Below, piece after piece: positions 30,887 to 41,314 of a DNA stretch of 64,000 nucleotides. The position numbers and the translations under genes are program-made. How positions within the stretch are numbered: position 1 is the stretch's first letter; every line of letters starts with the position of its first letter. The DNA is from Bordetella parapertussis (GTDB lineage Bacteria > Pseudomonadota > Gammaproteobacteria > Burkholderiales > Burkholderiaceae_C): NCBI GenBank assembly GCA_945870575.1, contig CAMBSK010000006.1:42946-106945 (forward strand), written 5' to 3'. The notes beneath the pieces are model-generated. The model saw only the letters and a program-made list of their open reading frames with translations, was not told the DNA's origin and searched no databases.

Positions 30887-31602
30887 CGCTGTAAGCGCAT
30901 TTCGGTCCAACTGAGGTCGCGCCCGTCCAGCATCTGCAAACGACCGGCCAGCGATTGACCTAAACCGGTCAGCAATTTCAAAGCCTCAGCCGCTTGCAAA
31001 CTGCCGATCACACCGACCAAAGGCGCGAGCACGCCCATGGTGGAACAACTGACTTCCTCGGGCGCATCTTGAGGCGGGAACACGCAGGCATAGCAAGGAG
31101 ACGCGGCGTCCCGCACATCGTAGGTGGTGAGTTGGCCGTCTAGGCGGATGATGGCGCCGCTGACCAAGGGCACACCGTGGGCTACGCAAGCTGCGTTCAA
31201 GGCTTGCCGGGTTTGGAAATTGTCGGTGCAGTCCAGCGCCACGTCTGCTTGCGCCAACAGTTGATTCAGCAATGCAGCATCGGCGCGCTCAGAAATGATT
31301 TGCACATCGACGCCGGGGTTGAGCGCTTGCATGGCATCACGGGCTGACTCCACTTTGAGTTGTCCTATGCGCGCCGTGGTGTGGGCGATTTGTCTTTGCA
31401 GATTGGTTAAATCGACCGTGTCGTGGTCTATCAAGGTAATGCGTCCTACACCGGATGACGCCAGATACAGGGCGGCTGCGCTGCCTAGGCCGCCTGCGCC
31501 CAGCACCAGCGCATGGCTGTGCAACAAACAGTCCTGCCCGGTATCGCCCAGTTCGTTAAGAAGTATGTGGCGCGAGTACCGCAGCAGCTGGGCGTCATTC
31601 AC
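30844..31602 (-). CDS. HesA/MoeB/ThiF-family adenylyltransferase
   Basis: E1-like enzyme adenylating the C-terminus of a small sulfur carrier (MoaD or ThiS). The nucleotide site is GAGGLGSAAALYLASSGVG, with LIDHDTVDLTNLQRQ (the Arg finger region) and DCTDNFQTRQ. Two zinc CxxC pairs are in SPCYACVFPP and DCPVCS. There is no C-terminal rhodanese domain, so MoeB and ThiF cannot be told apart from sequence. It lies 3 bases before ctpA on the same strand, and convergently overlaps the GNAT gene by 43 bases. Confidence 0.92.
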   Translation of the reverse strand: MNDAQLLRYSRHILLNELGDTGQDCLLHSHALVLGAGGLGSAAALYLASSGVGRITLIDHDTVDLTNLQRQIAHTTARIGQLKVESARDAMQALNPGVDVQIISERADAALLNQLLAQADVALDCTDNFQTRQALNAACVAHGVPLVSGAIIRLDGQLTTYDVRDAASPCYACVFPPQDAPEEVSCSTMGVLAPLVGVIGSLQAAEALKLLTGLGQSLAGRLQMLDGRDLSWTEMRLQRQSDCPVCSARPST

Positions 31603-31605
31603 CCT

Positions 31606-33054
31606 TTACTGTTCCTTTTTTTCCACAGGACGCTCGCTCAGTGTTTTGCTGATCTTCACCGGCTGGCGTTTCAAGTGGTTCAGCGCCTGTTGCAGTTGGA
31701 AATCTTCGGTACTGCCGAATTCAGGGGTTTTGCGATCTGCCACCGGTTTTCTGGATTCGTCTTCCAGACGCTTTAAGGCTTCTTCGCGTGCCTTCTCGCG
31801 CGCCGGGTCTTTCACCTCGGCACCCTGGCCGCTGTTGAGGTGTTTTTCCAGATCGGCTTCTCGGGTGCGCAGCGCGGCATACGGGCTGCCTTCAGCTGTG
31901 TCGTCGACCAGCAACTCGGGAACAATGCCCTTGGCCTGGATGGAGCGACCGCTAGGCGTGTAATAACGCGCAGTGGTGATCTTCAGCGCGGTATCCGCAC
32001 CCAGTTGGCGCACGGTTTGTACCGAGCCTTTGCCGAAGGTCTGGCTGCCCATCAAGGTGGCGCGCTTGTGGTCTTGCAAAGCACCGGCGACGATTTCGCT
32101 GGCAGATGCTGAACCTTCATTGACCAGTACCAGCAGCGGGATTTTTTTGTACAGATTCTGGGTTTTGCTGGCAAGGTTGGAAACCATGTCCTGACCACCA
32201 CGGCGCAGATAGTATTCAGGCGCTGCTTTGTAGGTGAACTTGCTGTCTTCAAGTTGGCCGTTGGTAGACACCACGGTCACGTTATCGGGAAGGAACACAG
32301 CAGACACCGCCACAGCCGCATCCAGCAGACCGCCCGGGTCATTGCGAAGATCAAGCACAAGACCTTTCATTTTCGGGTCCTGCTTGTACAACTCTTCGAG
32401 TTTGCGAGTCATGTCTTCAACGGTGCGATCCTGGAACTGGCTGATGCGGATCCAGCCGTAACCATTTTCAATCATCTTGCTCTTGACGCTGACGGTTTTG
32501 ATTTCTTCGCGGACGATGGTCACCGGGAAAGTGCGGTTTTCATCTTTGCGGTAGATGGTAAGCAAGACCTTGGTTTTGGGCTCGCCGCGCATGCGCTTGA
32601 CGGCTTCGTTCAAAGACATGCCTTTGACAGCGGTGTCGTCGACCTTGGTGATCAGGTCACCCGGCTTCAAACCGGCGCGGTCAGCAGGTGAGCCCTCAAT
32701 GGGAGATACCACTTTGACCAGACCATCTTCTTGCGAAATTTCGATACCGACGCCGACAAATTTACCGGTGGTGCCTTCGCGGAATTCTTTGTAGGATTTT
32801 TTATCGAAATATTGAGAATGTGGGTCTAGGCTGGCCACCATGCCAGAGATGGCGTCGTTGATGAGTTTTTTCTCGTCCACAGGTTCAACATAGTCAGACT
32901 TAACCATGCTGAATACCGCTGCCAGTTGCTGCAGCTCTTCTAGCGGCAAGGGCGCCATGTTGGCGCGTGCCACTGTCTGGAGTGAAAAAGTGGTGAGTGC
33001 GCCTGTGAGTGCGCCGACTGTCAACCAACCTGCAATTTTGAGTTTTTGGCCCAT
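31606..33054 (-). CDS. ctpA: carboxy-terminal processing protease (S41), PDZ-containing
   Basis: Periplasmic serine protease of the CtpA/Prc family. It has an N-terminal signal/anchor (WLTVGALTGALTTFSL) and a PDZ domain near residues 95-175 (GVGIEISQEDGLVKVVSPIEG). The catalytic serine is in NEGSASASEIVAGAL and the catalytic lysine in GSQTFGKGSVQT. A C-terminal charged, coiled tail ends in EKKEQ. The 482 residues fit the short CtpA type. It lies downstream of gpmA on the same strand, with a 131-base gap. Confidence 0.95.
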   Translation of the reverse strand: MGQKLKIAGWLTVGALTGALTTFSLQTVARANMAPLPLEELQQLAAVFSMVKSDYVEPVDEKKLINDAISGMVASLDPHSQYFDKKSYKEFREGTTGKFVGVGIEISQEDGLVKVVSPIEGSPADRAGLKPGDLITKVDDTAVKGMSLNEAVKRMRGEPKTKVLLTIYRKDENRTFPVTIVREEIKTVSVKSKMIENGYGWIRISQFQDRTVEDMTRKLEELYKQDPKMKGLVLDLRNDPGGLLDAAVAVSAVFLPDNVTVVSTNGQLEDSKFTYKAAPEYYLRRGGQDMVSNLASKTQNLYKKIPLLVLVNEGSASASEIVAGALQDHKRATLMGSQTFGKGSVQTVRQLGADTALKITTARYYTPSGRSIQAKGIVPELLVDDTAEGSPYAALRTREADLEKHLNSGQGAEVKDPAREKAREEALKRLEDESRKPVADRKTPEFGSTEDFQLQQALNHLKRQPVKISKTLSERPVEKKEQ

Positions 33055-33185
33055 ATGTAATGATCCCCTGTGCTTTTTGCGGACGTAGCGATTTAAGGAG
33101 ATAGTTTACTGCCTATACGCACAAAACCAGGACCCGTTTTGCCTATAACCCCAACAGCGCCCGGAAGACCGACGGCTGCCTGCGT

Positions 33186-33872
33186 TCAAAGGTAGTAATG
33201 GCGTACCGGGCGCAGGTTCTCGTCCAGTTCATAAACCAAAGGTTCTCCATTCGGGATATTGAGCCCGACGATGTCCTGGTCGGAGATGCCATCCAAGTAC
33301 TTGACCATGGCGCGAATGGAGTTGCCGTGGGCGCTGATCAGCACGCGTTTGCCGCTGCGTATGGCCGGTGCCAGCGAATCCTTCCAGAACGGCATGACCC
33401 GTTCGACCGTATCTTTCAGGCATTCAGTCAGCGGCACTTGGCCGGCTTGCAGCTTGGCATAACGCGGGTCGGTGCCTTCGTAGCGCTCGTCATCCGGCGT
33501 GAGCGCTGGCGGCGGCACATCATAACTGCGCCGCCAGGCCAGCACCTGGGCATCGCCGAATTTTTGCGCGGTTTCGGCTTTGTTTAAACCCTGTAAAGCG
33601 CCGTAATGGCGCTCGTTCAGGCGCCAGTGGTGAGCAACCGGCAACCATGATCTGTCCATGCTGTTTAAGGTATGCCACATGGTGTGTATGGCGCGCTTGA
33701 GCAAGCTGGTGTATCCCAGATCAAAGTCATAACCGTGGGCCTTGAGCTTCAAACCTGCTTGCTGGGCTTGTTTGACGCCGGTGGCTGTCAATTCGACATC
33801 GGCCCAGCCGGTGAAGCGGTTTTCCAGGTTCCATAGGGATTCGCCGTGGCGGATGAGAACAAGCTTGTACAT
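33186..33872 (-). CDS. gpmA: 2,3-bisphosphoglycerate-dependent phosphoglycerate mutase
   Basis: Interconverts 3- and 2-phosphoglycerate in glycolysis. The phosphohistidine is in [36 protein letters not shown] and [18 protein letters not shown] are family motifs. The 228 residues fit the dPGM type. It diverges from the rhodanese gene. Confidence 0.97.
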   Translation of the reverse strand: MYKLVLIRHGESLWNLENRFTGWADVELTATGVKQAQQAGLKLKAHGYDFDLGYTSLLKRAIHTMWHTLNSMDRSWLPVAHHWRLNERHYGALQGLNKAETAQKFGDAQVLAWRRSYDVPPPALTPDDERYEGTDPRYAKLQAGQVPLTECLKDTVERVMPFWKDSLAPAIRSGKRVLISAHGNSIRAMVKYLDGISDQDIVGLNIPNGEPLVYELDENLRPVRHYYL

Positions 33873-33952
33873 GAATGAATAAAACCTTGTAAGAATATGC
33901 TGGCGGAAAAGGATTCTAGAATGGAGGCTAGCTGCTACTTGAGGTTGACTGA

Positions 33953-34360
33953 GTGAATTTTTTGATTGAAAACTGGATTCTTGTGTTGGTTGCTGTCACT
34001 TCCGGTGTCGGTTTATTGCTTCCCAACCTGAAAGCCATGGGCGCGCCCGGACTGTCTCCCACCCAGGCTGTGCTGTTGATCAACCGCGAAAAAGCCAATG
34101 TGGTCGATGTGCGCAGCGCTGATGAATTTGCCACCGGTCACCTGATCGGTTCACGCCATGTGGCCATGGAAAACATTTCGGCCGACTTGGCTAAAACCGT
34201 GACTGACAAAAAACGTCCGCTCATACTGGTCTGCGCCAGCGGCATGCGCTCGCAAAAAGCCCAGCGCATCGCCCAGCAACTCGGCTATGAAAATGCGCAC
34301 AGCCTAGGAGGCGGCCTGAAAATCTGGCAGGAAGCTAATCTGCCGCTGGAAAAAGCCTGA
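33953..34360 (+). CDS. membrane-anchored rhodanese-like protein
   Basis: A 135-residue protein with one N-terminal membrane helix ([17 protein letters not shown]) and a single rhodanese domain. [18 protein letters not shown] and the active-site loop [12 protein letters not shown] contain the persulfide-carrying cysteine. It starts with GTG at 33953. It precedes grxC and secB, a common proteobacterial order (rhodanese, grxC, secB, gpsA). The sulfur acceptor is unknown. Confidence 0.92.
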   Translation: MNFLIENWILVLVAVTSGVGLLLPNLKAMGAPGLSPTQAVLLINREKANVVDVRSADEFATGHLIGSRHVAMENISADLAKTVTDKKRPLILVCASGMRSQKAQRIAQQLGYENAHSLGGGLKIWQEANLPLEKA

Positions 34361-34385
34361 ACCTCATCACTTCATCACACCTGCC

Positions 34386-34646
34386 ATGACACCTGTCAAG
34401 ATGTACACCACCGCTGTTTGCCCTTACTGCGTGCGGGCCAAGCAAATCCTGAAAGCGCGTGGTGTCGAGCATATTGAAGAGGTGCGTATCGACTTGTCAT
34501 CCGAGCAACGCGACCACATGATGAACCTGACCGGGCGGCGTACCGTGCCGCAGATTTTCATCGGCGACCATCATGTCGGCGGTTGCGATGATTTGATCGC
34601 TCTCGACAGCAGTGGCGGCCTCATGCCCTTGCTTGAGGCGAACTGA
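34386..34646 (+). CDS. grxC: dithiol glutaredoxin 3
   Basis: An 86-residue thiol-disulfide oxidoreductase with active site CPYC (TTAVCPYCVRAKQIL). GRRTVPQIFIGDHHVGGCDDL contributes the cis-proline and glutathione-binding residues. It lies between the rhodanese gene and secB on the same strand. Confidence 0.97.
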   Translation: MTPVKMYTTAVCPYCVRAKQILKARGVEHIEEVRIDLSSEQRDHMMNLTGRRTVPQIFIGDHHVGGCDDLIALDSSGGLMPLLEAN

Positions 34647-34709
34647 GATAATCCTCTCAAATTAACCCCGCCCCCCAAAATACTTGGAGGGTTTTATCCA
34701 GGACATCCC

Positions 34710-35156
34710 ATGGCAGACACTCTCGAACCTATTTTTTTGATTCAGCGCATGTACCTGAAAGATTTGTCGCTGGAGCAACCCAATTCGCCGGCTATTTTGT
34801 TGTCTCAGGAACAGCCTGCGGTCGACATTCAAATCGGTTTGGGTTCCGAGCAAGTGGCAGAAGGCGTGTTTGAAATCACCGTCACCGCCACCGTCACTGC
34901 CAAGGTCAATGATCAAACCATGTTTCTGGTGGAAGCCAAGCAGGCCGGTATTTTTGAAATCCGTCACATGCCCGACGGTCAGATGGAGCCCATCACGGGC
35001 ATCGCTTGTCCGCAAATTATTTACCCCTATTTGCGCAGCAACGTTGCCGATGTGATTCAACGCGCAGGCTTTCCGCCGGTGCACATGGCTGAAATCAACT
35101 TCCAGGCCATGTACGACCAGCAACAGCGCATGAAAGCCGAGCAGAAACTGCAGTGA
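34710..35156 (+). CDS. secB: protein-export chaperone SecB
   Basis: Cytosolic tetrameric chaperone that keeps preproteins unfolded for SecA. The 148 residues contain [19 protein letters not shown] and [19 protein letters not shown], both diagnostic. The ribosome site is AGGA. Its stop overlaps the gpsA GTG start (GTGA), a conserved coupling. Confidence 0.97.
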   Translation: MADTLEPIFLIQRMYLKDLSLEQPNSPAILLSQEQPAVDIQIGLGSEQVAEGVFEITVTATVTAKVNDQTMFLVEAKQAGIFEIRHMPDGQMEPITGIACPQIIYPYLRSNVADVIQRAGFPPVHMAEINFQAMYDQQQRMKAEQKLQ

Positions 35157-36154
35157 ACCTGCTGATTCTGGGCGCTGGTGCCTGGGGCACGGCACTGGCC
35201 ATACAAGCCAGCCAACGTCATGCGGTTACTTTATGGGCGCGCGAGGCAGACCATGCAAATCGCATGCTGTCGCAGCGTCTGAATTCAAGTTATTTACCCG
35301 GCCACAATTTTCCTGAAGGCTTGTTGCCCAGCCATGCAGCATTGCCGGGGCTGATTCAACACGCCGACCTGGTGGTGCTGGCGGTGCCCATGGCCGCGCT
35401 GCGCCAGGTATTGCTGGAAGTCAGTCCGTTTATCCAAGACAAACCGCTGGTCTGGTTGTGCAAGGGCTTTGAAGCGGTAAAACATACTCACAATGCTTAT
35501 GGACTGATGGCTCACGAGGTACAGGCTCAAGTCGCTCCGGCCATGTTCGCCGGTGTATTGAGCGGTCCGAGCTTTGCGCAAGAAGTGGCAGCTGGTCAGC
35601 CCACTGCGCTGGTGGCGGCCAGCCGGCATGCCCTGGTCAGACAGGCCTTGGTCAATGCGTTTCATGCTGACAAGCTGCGTGTGTATGCCAACGATGATGT
35701 GGTCGGCGTGGAAACCGGCGGTGCTGTGAAAAATGTACTGGCCATTGCCACCGGTTTGTGCGATGGCTTGCAACTCGGCTTGAACGCGCGCGCCGCTCTG
35801 ATCACTCGGGGCTTGGCCGAGATGACGCGACTCGGCGTGGCTTTGGGTGCGCGCGCAGAAACTTTCATGGGCTTGAGCGGATTGGGCGACCTGGTGCTGA
35901 CCGCAACCGGGGACTTGTCGCGCAACCGTCAAGTGGGCATGGGCCTGGCGCAAGGCCGGTCGCTGCCCGACGTCTTGCATTCGCTTGGTCATGTGGCTGA
36001 AGGGGTGTACAGCGCGCACACCGTGGTGCAACGCGCGACTTTGTTAGGCGTAGACATGCCGATAGTGTCTGCGGTGGCCGCCGTGCTGCAAGGTGAGGTC
36101 AGCCCGACTCAAGCGGTGAGCATGCTCATGGTGCGGGATGCCAAAGGGGAATAA
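35153..36154 (+). CDS. gpsA: glycerol-3-phosphate dehydrogenase [NAD(P)+]
   Basis: Reduces dihydroxyacetone phosphate to sn-glycerol-3-phosphate for phospholipid synthesis. The nucleotide-binding motif [14 protein letters not shown] is at the N-terminus, [20 protein letters not shown] contains the catalytic lysine, and [12 protein letters not shown] follows. The 333 residues match. GTG start overlapping secB. It is convergent with panC. Confidence 0.97.
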   Translation: MNLLILGAGAWGTALAIQASQRHAVTLWAREADHANRMLSQRLNSSYLPGHNFPEGLLPSHAALPGLIQHADLVVLAVPMAALRQVLLEVSPFIQDKPLVWLCKGFEAVKHTHNAYGLMAHEVQAQVAPAMFAGVLSGPSFAQEVAAGQPTALVAASRHALVRQALVNAFHADKLRVYANDDVVGVETGGAVKNVLAIATGLCDGLQLGLNARAALITRGLAEMTRLGVALGARAETFMGLSGLGDLVLTATGDLSRNRQVGMGLAQGRSLPDVLHSLGHVAEGVYSAHTVVQRATLLGVDMPIVSAVAAVLQGEVSPTQAVSMLMVRDAKGE

Positions 36155-36161
36155 GCGCGAA

Positions 36162-37013
36162 TCAAACCACCAGGTTATCTATCAACCGCGTCTTACCCAA
36201 CCTGGCCGCACCCAACACCACCAGCGGTTGTGAACCCACCGCAGTCACAGGTGATAAATCGTGTTGATAGCGCAAAGTGATGTAGTCCGGTGCCCAGCCT
36301 CTGTCTCGCAAGCCGGCCATGGCCGCAGTTTCGGCAGCCGTCACATCAAACCTGCCGGAACCCGCTTCGACGCGCACAGATGCCGCCAAAGATTTCAAAA
36401 CCATAGACAACTGCACCGCCTCGATGCGTTCGTCGACGCTCAGATAGCCGTTGCGCGAGCTCAGCGCCAGCCCGTCGGGAGCGCGCGTGGTATCGCCGGT
36501 AATGATGTCAACCGGCATGGCCAGTTGCGTCATCATGCGCCGCAGTATCAACAACTGCTGAAAATCTTTTTGGCCGAACACGGCCACGCCGCCGCTGTGT
36601 GCGAATACGCAATGAAACAACTTCAACACCACGGTGCACACGCCGGTGAAAAACCCGGGTCTGAACTGGCCTTCCAGAATATCGGCTAAAGCCGGGTCGG
36701 GCAGCAGCTTGAAACTTTGCGCTTGCGGGTACAGCTCATCCTCGTCCGGCGCAAACAACACATCGCAACCTACGCTGCGCAATTTCTCGCAGTCGTTGTC
36801 AAATGTGCGCGGGTAGCTGGCAAAGTCTTCGCCAGGTAAAAACTGCAGACGGTTGACAAAAATGCTAGCCACGCTGACATCGCCTTGCGCTTTGGCCATG
36901 CGCATCAGGCTCAGGTGTCCTTCATGCAGATTGCCCATGGTAGGCACAAAAGCAGGCTTCTCATAAGCTGATAGATGCTGGCGCAATTGCGCCACGGTTC
37001 GCGCAATCAACAT
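36162..37013 (-). CDS. panC: pantothenate synthetase (pantoate-beta-alanine ligase)
   Basis: Condenses pantoate and beta-alanine with ATP, the last step of pantothenate synthesis. [14 protein letters not shown] is the HIGH-like motif, [15 protein letters not shown] and [12 protein letters not shown] (KMSKS-like region) are both present. The 283 residues are the usual length. It lies 6 bases downstream of panB, forming panB-panC. Confidence 0.97.
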   Translation of the reverse strand: MLIARTVAQLRQHLSAYEKPAFVPTMGNLHEGHLSLMRMAKAQGDVSVASIFVNRLQFLPGEDFASYPRTFDNDCEKLRSVGCDVLFAPDEDELYPQAQSFKLLPDPALADILEGQFRPGFFTGVCTVVLKLFHCVFAHSGGVAVFGQKDFQQLLILRRMMTQLAMPVDIITGDTTRAPDGLALSSRNGYLSVDERIEAVQLSMVLKSLAASVRVEAGSGRFDVTAAETAAMAGLRDRGWAPDYITLRYQHDLSPVTAVGSQPLVVLGAARLGKTRLIDNLVV

Positions 37014-37019
37014 GAACAG

Positions 37020-37865
37020 TCACCAGGCGTGGAGTTCATTCACAGGGAATTTTTTGGTTTTGACGGCTTGCACAAACGCTTGCATGGCGCCCAGCACCGT
37101 GCCGGACTCGGTCATGAAGTTATAGGCAAATTTCGGCACCTTGCCCTGTGTCACGCCCAGCATGTCGTGCAACACCAAAATTTGTCCGGCGGTATCCACA
37201 CCGGCGCCTATGCCGATCGTGGCGCAGGTGTTGAGGGCGCTGGTGATTTCACCTGAGAGCACGGCCGGCACCATCTCCAGCACCAGCGCCTGCGCACCGG
37301 CGTTTTGCAGCAGCAATGAATCCTGCATCAGTTTTTGAGCACCGGTTTCGGTGCGTCCTTGCACCCGGTAGCCGCCCAGCGTGTTCACGCTTTGCGGTGT
37401 CAAACCGAGGTGTCCGCACACGGGAATGCCGCGGGTCACCAGAAACTCGACGGTGGGCGCTAGCCAGGCGCCGCCTTCAAGCTTGACCATGTGGGCGCCG
37501 GCTTGCATCAGCGTGGCAGCGCTTTGGAAAGCTTGTTCGGGGGTGGCGTAACTGCCGAAGGGCATATCGCCCAGGATGATGGGGCGACCGTTTTGTTTTT
37601 GCACACCGCGCGCCACACATTCGGTGTGGTAACGCATGGCCTCTAAAGTGACCGGCAGCGTGCTGTTGTGGCCTTGACACACCATGCCCAGCGAATCGCC
37701 GACCAGAATGATTTCGACACCGGCCAGATCGGCCACGGCGGCAAACGTCGCGTCATAGGCGGTCAACATGGTGATTTTTTCGCCGTCAGCCAGCATTTTC
37801 ATCAGGCTGTGCATGGTCATGGCCGGTCGTTTACCGGCTTCGGGGGCTGAGGATTGTACGCTCAT
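37020..37865 (-). CDS. panB: 3-methyl-2-oxobutanoate hydroxymethyltransferase
   Basis: Transfers a hydroxymethyl group from methylene-THF to ketoisovalerate, giving ketopantoate. [14 protein letters not shown] holds the metal-binding aspartate, and [11 protein letters not shown] and [18 protein letters not shown] are family motifs. The 281 residues match. The ribosome site is AAAGGAG. It follows scpA and precedes panC on the same strand. Confidence 0.97.
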   Translation of the reverse strand: MSVQSSAPEAGKRPAMTMHSLMKMLADGEKITMLTAYDATFAAVADLAGVEIILVGDSLGMVCQGHNSTLPVTLEAMRYHTECVARGVQKQNGRPIILGDMPFGSYATPEQAFQSAATLMQAGAHMVKLEGGAWLAPTVEFLVTRGIPVCGHLGLTPQSVNTLGGYRVQGRTETGAQKLMQDSLLLQNAGAQALVLEMVPAVLSGEITSALNTCATIGIGAGVDTAGQILVLHDMLGVTQGKVPKFAYNFMTESGTVLGAMQAFVQAVKTKKFPVNELHAW

Positions 37866-37886
37866 GGTGCTTTCTCCTTTGTGGGG

Positions 37887-38744
37887 TTATTGGGCAGGTG
37901 AGTAAGCCAGACGCACATAGATGGGTGCGTAGGCTTCGGCTTGGGTGATGTCAACCAGCATTTCTTTGGCAAGTTCCAGCAGGGCGATGAAAGTCACCAG
38001 CATCACCGGCACGCCGAGTGCGGCATCAAACAGATTTTCAAATTCGACAAAACGCTGGCCTTGCAATTTTTTGAGCACCATGCTCATGTGCTCACGCACA
38101 GACAGTTCTTGGCGGCTGATTTTGTGGTGTTGAATCAGTTTGGCGCGACGCAGTATGTCGGCCCAGGCGGCTTGCAAATCGGGCACAGCCACATGCGGAA
38201 AACGTGGTTGCATGGATTGTTCGATATAGACCTGGGCACGCAAAAAATCTCGGCCTTGCTGCGGCACTTGATTCAGACGCGCGGCCGCCAGTTTCAGCTG
38301 TTCATATTCCAATAAACGGCGCACCAATTCGGCACGCGGGTCTTCCGGTTCGGCGCCTTCGGGCACTTTCTTGGGCGGCAGCAACATGCGGGACTTGATT
38401 TCAATCAGCATGGCCGCCATCAGCAAATACTCGGCGGCGAGTTCAAGATTGGTCTTGCGGATTTCCTCGACATAACTCAGGTACTGCCTGGTCAAGCCCG
38501 CCATGGGAATGTCAAGAATATTGAAATTTTGTTTGCGAATCAAATAGAGCAGCAAATCCAGCGGGCCTTCAAAGGCTTCCAGAAAAATTTGTAGCGCGTC
38601 CGGCGGTATGTACAAATCCTGCGGCATGGCGAACAGCGGTTCGCCATACAAACGCGCCACTGCCACATGGTCTATGACCGAAGGCATATGGGGCAAATCG
38701 GCATTCGGCCCGGCAGGCCAGTTCGCCACAGTCGGGGTGTTCAC
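37887..38744 (-). CDS. scpA: segregation and condensation protein A
   Basis: Kleisin subunit of the bacterial SMC complex. FLEAFEGPLDLLLYLIRKQN is the N-terminal kleisin signature, and ELAAEYLLMAAMLIEIKSRM follows. The C-terminal winged-helix region includes a segment beginning EMLVDI. The GTG at 38744 overlaps the DUF3460 stop (GTGA) and gives 285 residues; a longer reading from 38837 would overlap the DUF3460 gene and is rejected. No scpB is seen in the window. Confidence 0.92.
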   Translation of the reverse strand: MNTPTVANWPAGPNADLPHMPSVIDHVAVARLYGEPLFAMPQDLYIPPDALQIFLEAFEGPLDLLLYLIRKQNFNILDIPMAGLTRQYLSYVEEIRKTNLELAAEYLLMAAMLIEIKSRMLLPPKKVPEGAEPEDPRAELVRRLLEYEQLKLAAARLNQVPQQGRDFLRAQVYIEQSMQPRFPHVAVPDLQAAWADILRRAKLIQHHKISRQELSVREHMSMVLKKLQGQRFVEFENLFDAALGVPVMLVTFIALLELAKEMLVDITQAEAYAPIYVRLAYSPAQ

Positions 38745-38950
38745 TTGGGCGCGTTGGTCTGGTAGACGTAGGGCTTTTGCGCCACGCGAGCGTCTTTGAA
38801 TTCGGCTTGTTCCTGGCGGCTCAGGCTTTTGTCCCACAACAGCGCCCGTCCATGGCGTTGCTCTGCCTCCAGCGTGGGCTTGGCGGCTTTGAGCTGCTGT
38901 AAAAACTCAGTGGTTTCAGAGGTGTAGGCCGGGCGGCTGAACAATGACAT
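38741..38950 (-). CDS. DUF3460 family small protein
   Basis: A 69-residue protein, MSLFSRPAYTSETTEFL at the start, WDKSLSRQEQAEF in the middle and QKPYVYQT near the end. These are characteristic of the short DUF3460 family found next to scpA/pan genes in betaproteobacteria. The function is unknown. It is translationally coupled to scpA. Confidence 0.88.
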   Translation of the reverse strand: MSLFSRPAYTSETTEFLQQLKAAKPTLEAEQRHGRALLWDKSLSRQEQAEFKDARVAQKPYVYQTNAPK

Positions 38951-38980
38951 AAGCGGTGAATTCCAAGTGAGAGCAAGATT

Positions 38981-40609
38981 CTACTCAGTCGCCATCTGTA
39001 TCGCAGTTTGCCAATCTTGTTGCAGGTGGCCGGGTCGCAGCCGCGCCAGCAAACCGGTTCGTTGCAAGATGTCCTGGGGTTGCGGGTTCAAGCCGCAGAG
39101 CATGAGTTGCACCTGTTGGTGTTCGCAGGTTTGCATCAAGCTTAGCAAGGCATCTGCGCCGCTGGAGTCTATGTAAATCAAACCGCCGAGTTCCAGCACC
39201 AGCGTGTATTCGGGTAAATCGCTGGCGATAGCCTCCAGCAAATCTACGGCGCCGAAAAAAAGCGCACCGTCTATGGCCCAGACCTGGGTTTGCGCCGAGG
39301 TGTGCAGCAACTTGCGTTGCGTCAGGCTGGAGATGCGGTAAATGAAAGTCAGGCAGGCGGCGGCCAGGCCAACGGCCATGCCAACCGATAAATCCACCAG
39401 CACGGTCAGCACAAACACGGCGAGCAGCGTGAAACGGTAAGGCCAGCGAAATTGCGACAAGCGCACAAACGCGCGCCAGTCGCCCATATTCCAGGCGATG
39501 AACAGCAGCAAAGCGCTCAACACACCTAAGGGAATATGCGAGACCAGCGGCGCGGCCAGCATGACGATCAACAACAGTCCCAGCGCGTGCACCATACCAG
39601 CGACGGGGCTGCTGGCACCGTTTTTCACATTGGTGACGGTGCGCGCCAAAGCACCGGTAGCTGGCATGCCGCCGGCAAAAGGCATGACCATATTGGCCAG
39701 GCCTTGGGCCATCAATTCCTGGTTAGGGTCGTGGCGGTCGCCGATCATGCTGTCGCTGGCGCGCGCGCACAGCAGCGATGAAATCGCGCCCAATACCGCC
39801 AGCGTGAAGCCCGGCACCAGCACGGCTTGTAATTGCGTCATGGACATCGTTGGCCAGCTCAAGTCAGGCAGACCGGAGGGAATGCCGCCAAAGCGGCTGC
39901 CTATGGTCGCCACCGGCCAGTCTGTCGTGTAAACAAACACCGTGGCTAAGAGCATGACCAGCATAGGGCCGGGCATGAGTGAGAGTCGTTGCGCCATTTT
40001 TGTCGGCAACCAACGCGGCATCAGCCGTTGCCAGAACGCTAGCAATAGCAAACTGCATGTCGTCAACAACAAGGTAGATATATCGGTTTGGTTTAAATGC
40101 GTTGAGATGACGCTGAGGATGCCGAATACATCGGCCGGCATGGTTTGTATGGGCAGGCCGAGAAAGTCTTTGATTTGTAGCATTCCTATCAACACTGCAA
40201 TGCCGTTGGTGAAACCGGTGATCACGGCCACCGGTATGAAACGTATCAACACACCCAGCCGGAACATGCCCATGAGCAGCAACCACAGACCCGACATCAA
40301 AGTGGCCAACATCAAGCCGTTGACGCCGTGTATGTGCACGATGCCGTACACCATGACGACAAAGCCGCCGGCCGCGCCGCTGATTTGCACCCGGCTGCCG
40401 CCTAAAGCAGCGGTCAGAAAACCGGCGATGATGGCGGTGACCAACCCGGCTTCGGGCTTGAGCCCGCAGGCAATCGCAAACGCCATGGATATCGGCAGAG
40501 CCACCACGCTGACCGTCAAACCCGCGCCCAAGTCTTTGAAAAAACGCTGGCGGTTGTAGCCGCGCAATGCGTCTATCAGTTTGGGTCGGAAAGCCGAAAG
40601 CTGAAGCAT
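38981..40609 (-). CDS. SulP/SLC26-family anion transporter with STAS domain
   Basis: A 542-residue membrane protein with a transmembrane core of about 12-14 helices and a C-terminal cytoplasmic STAS domain. The core opens with FKDLGAGLTVSVVALPISMA and contains GFTNGIAVLIGMLQI. The STAS domain (about residues 435-540) reads YTLVLELGGLIYIDSSGADA. SulP proteins carry sulfate, bicarbonate, dicarboxylates or other anions; the substrate cannot be assigned. No carbonic anhydrase or sulfur-assimilation gene is next to it. Confidence 0.93.
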   Translation of the reverse strand: MLQLSAFRPKLIDALRGYNRQRFFKDLGAGLTVSVVALPISMAFAIACGLKPEAGLVTAIIAGFLTAALGGSRVQISGAAGGFVVMVYGIVHIHGVNGLMLATLMSGLWLLLMGMFRLGVLIRFIPVAVITGFTNGIAVLIGMLQIKDFLGLPIQTMPADVFGILSVISTHLNQTDISTLLLTTCSLLLLAFWQRLMPRWLPTKMAQRLSLMPGPMLVMLLATVFVYTTDWPVATIGSRFGGIPSGLPDLSWPTMSMTQLQAVLVPGFTLAVLGAISSLLCARASDSMIGDRHDPNQELMAQGLANMVMPFAGGMPATGALARTVTNVKNGASSPVAGMVHALGLLLIVMLAAPLVSHIPLGVLSALLLFIAWNMGDWRAFVRLSQFRWPYRFTLLAVFVLTVLVDLSVGMAVGLAAACLTFIYRISSLTQRKLLHTSAQTQVWAIDGALFFGAVDLLEAIASDLPEYTLVLELGGLIYIDSSGADALLSLMQTCEHQQVQLMLCGLNPQPQDILQRTGLLARLRPGHLQQDWQTAIQMATE

Positions 40610-40677
40610 GTTCCACTATACGCCCGCTGATGGCGGTAACTGCTTATGAAAATCAACAGAAATGCAGGTCTAGCGAA

Positions 40678-41304
40678 TCAGTCTGTCCAGGCGGGCGGCC
40701 ATTGCAGTTTCATACCGTGCTGTTTTTCAAAATCAGTGATGTCTTCAGGCCGGTCTAAGTCGGTGACAAAGTGCAGGTTCTCAGTTGGTAGCTTTAATGT
40801 TTGCGCTGCATGGCTTTGCCGCCATTCTTTGCAACCGAACTGGCTCTCGCCTGCCAAAATCTCCAGCCGTGCACGTGCGCTCAGCAATACCGGGTTGCCG
40901 GGTTGGCCATTCACAAACGGGAACAGCATGTCTTGGGTGGATGGAGCGAATGCGTGCAACAGCGTTTGTATATCTTGCGTGGTGACCAAAGGTTGATCGG
41001 CCAGTGACATGATCACCGTGTCTGTGTTGTCGCTGAGTGCTTGCAGTCCCAAGCGTTGCGACGACACCAGGCCTTGGTCCGGGTCGGGGTTGTAAACCTT
41101 GTGTACCGGCAGGCCGTCCAGCGGTGCTTCAATGTCGGCAGCGTAATGCCCCAGCACTACCACCAGTTGCGTCACGCCTGCATCCAACAGTTGCCGGGCG
41201 CTGCGTCGTATCAGCGGTTCGCCATTCAGCTCTAACAATGACTTCGGTTTGAGCCCCATGCGCGAGCCCGAACCGGCGGCGAGCAAAACCGCTGCTATGG
41301 TCAT
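40678..41304 (-). CDS. MobA-like nucleotidyltransferase
   Basis: A 208-residue NTP-transferase-domain protein with the MobA-like motif AAVLLAAGSGSRMGLKPKSL, MSLADQPLVTTQDIQTLL (metal-binding region) and FVTDLDRPEDITDF at the end. It is closest in pattern to MocA-type molybdenum-cofactor cytidylyltransferases, but no molybdoenzyme or other cofactor gene is adjacent, so only the enzyme class is given. It follows metG by 10 bases on the same strand. Confidence 0.85.
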   Translation of the reverse strand: MTIAAVLLAAGSGSRMGLKPKSLLELNGEPLIRRSARQLLDAGVTQLVVVLGHYAADIEAPLDGLPVHKVYNPDPDQGLVSSQRLGLQALSDNTDTVIMSLADQPLVTTQDIQTLLHAFAPSTQDMLFPFVNGQPGNPVLLSARARLEILAGESQFGCKEWRQSHAAQTLKLPTENLHFVTDLDRPEDITDFEKQHGMKLQWPPAWTD

Positions 41305-41314
41305 GCAGTGCGCT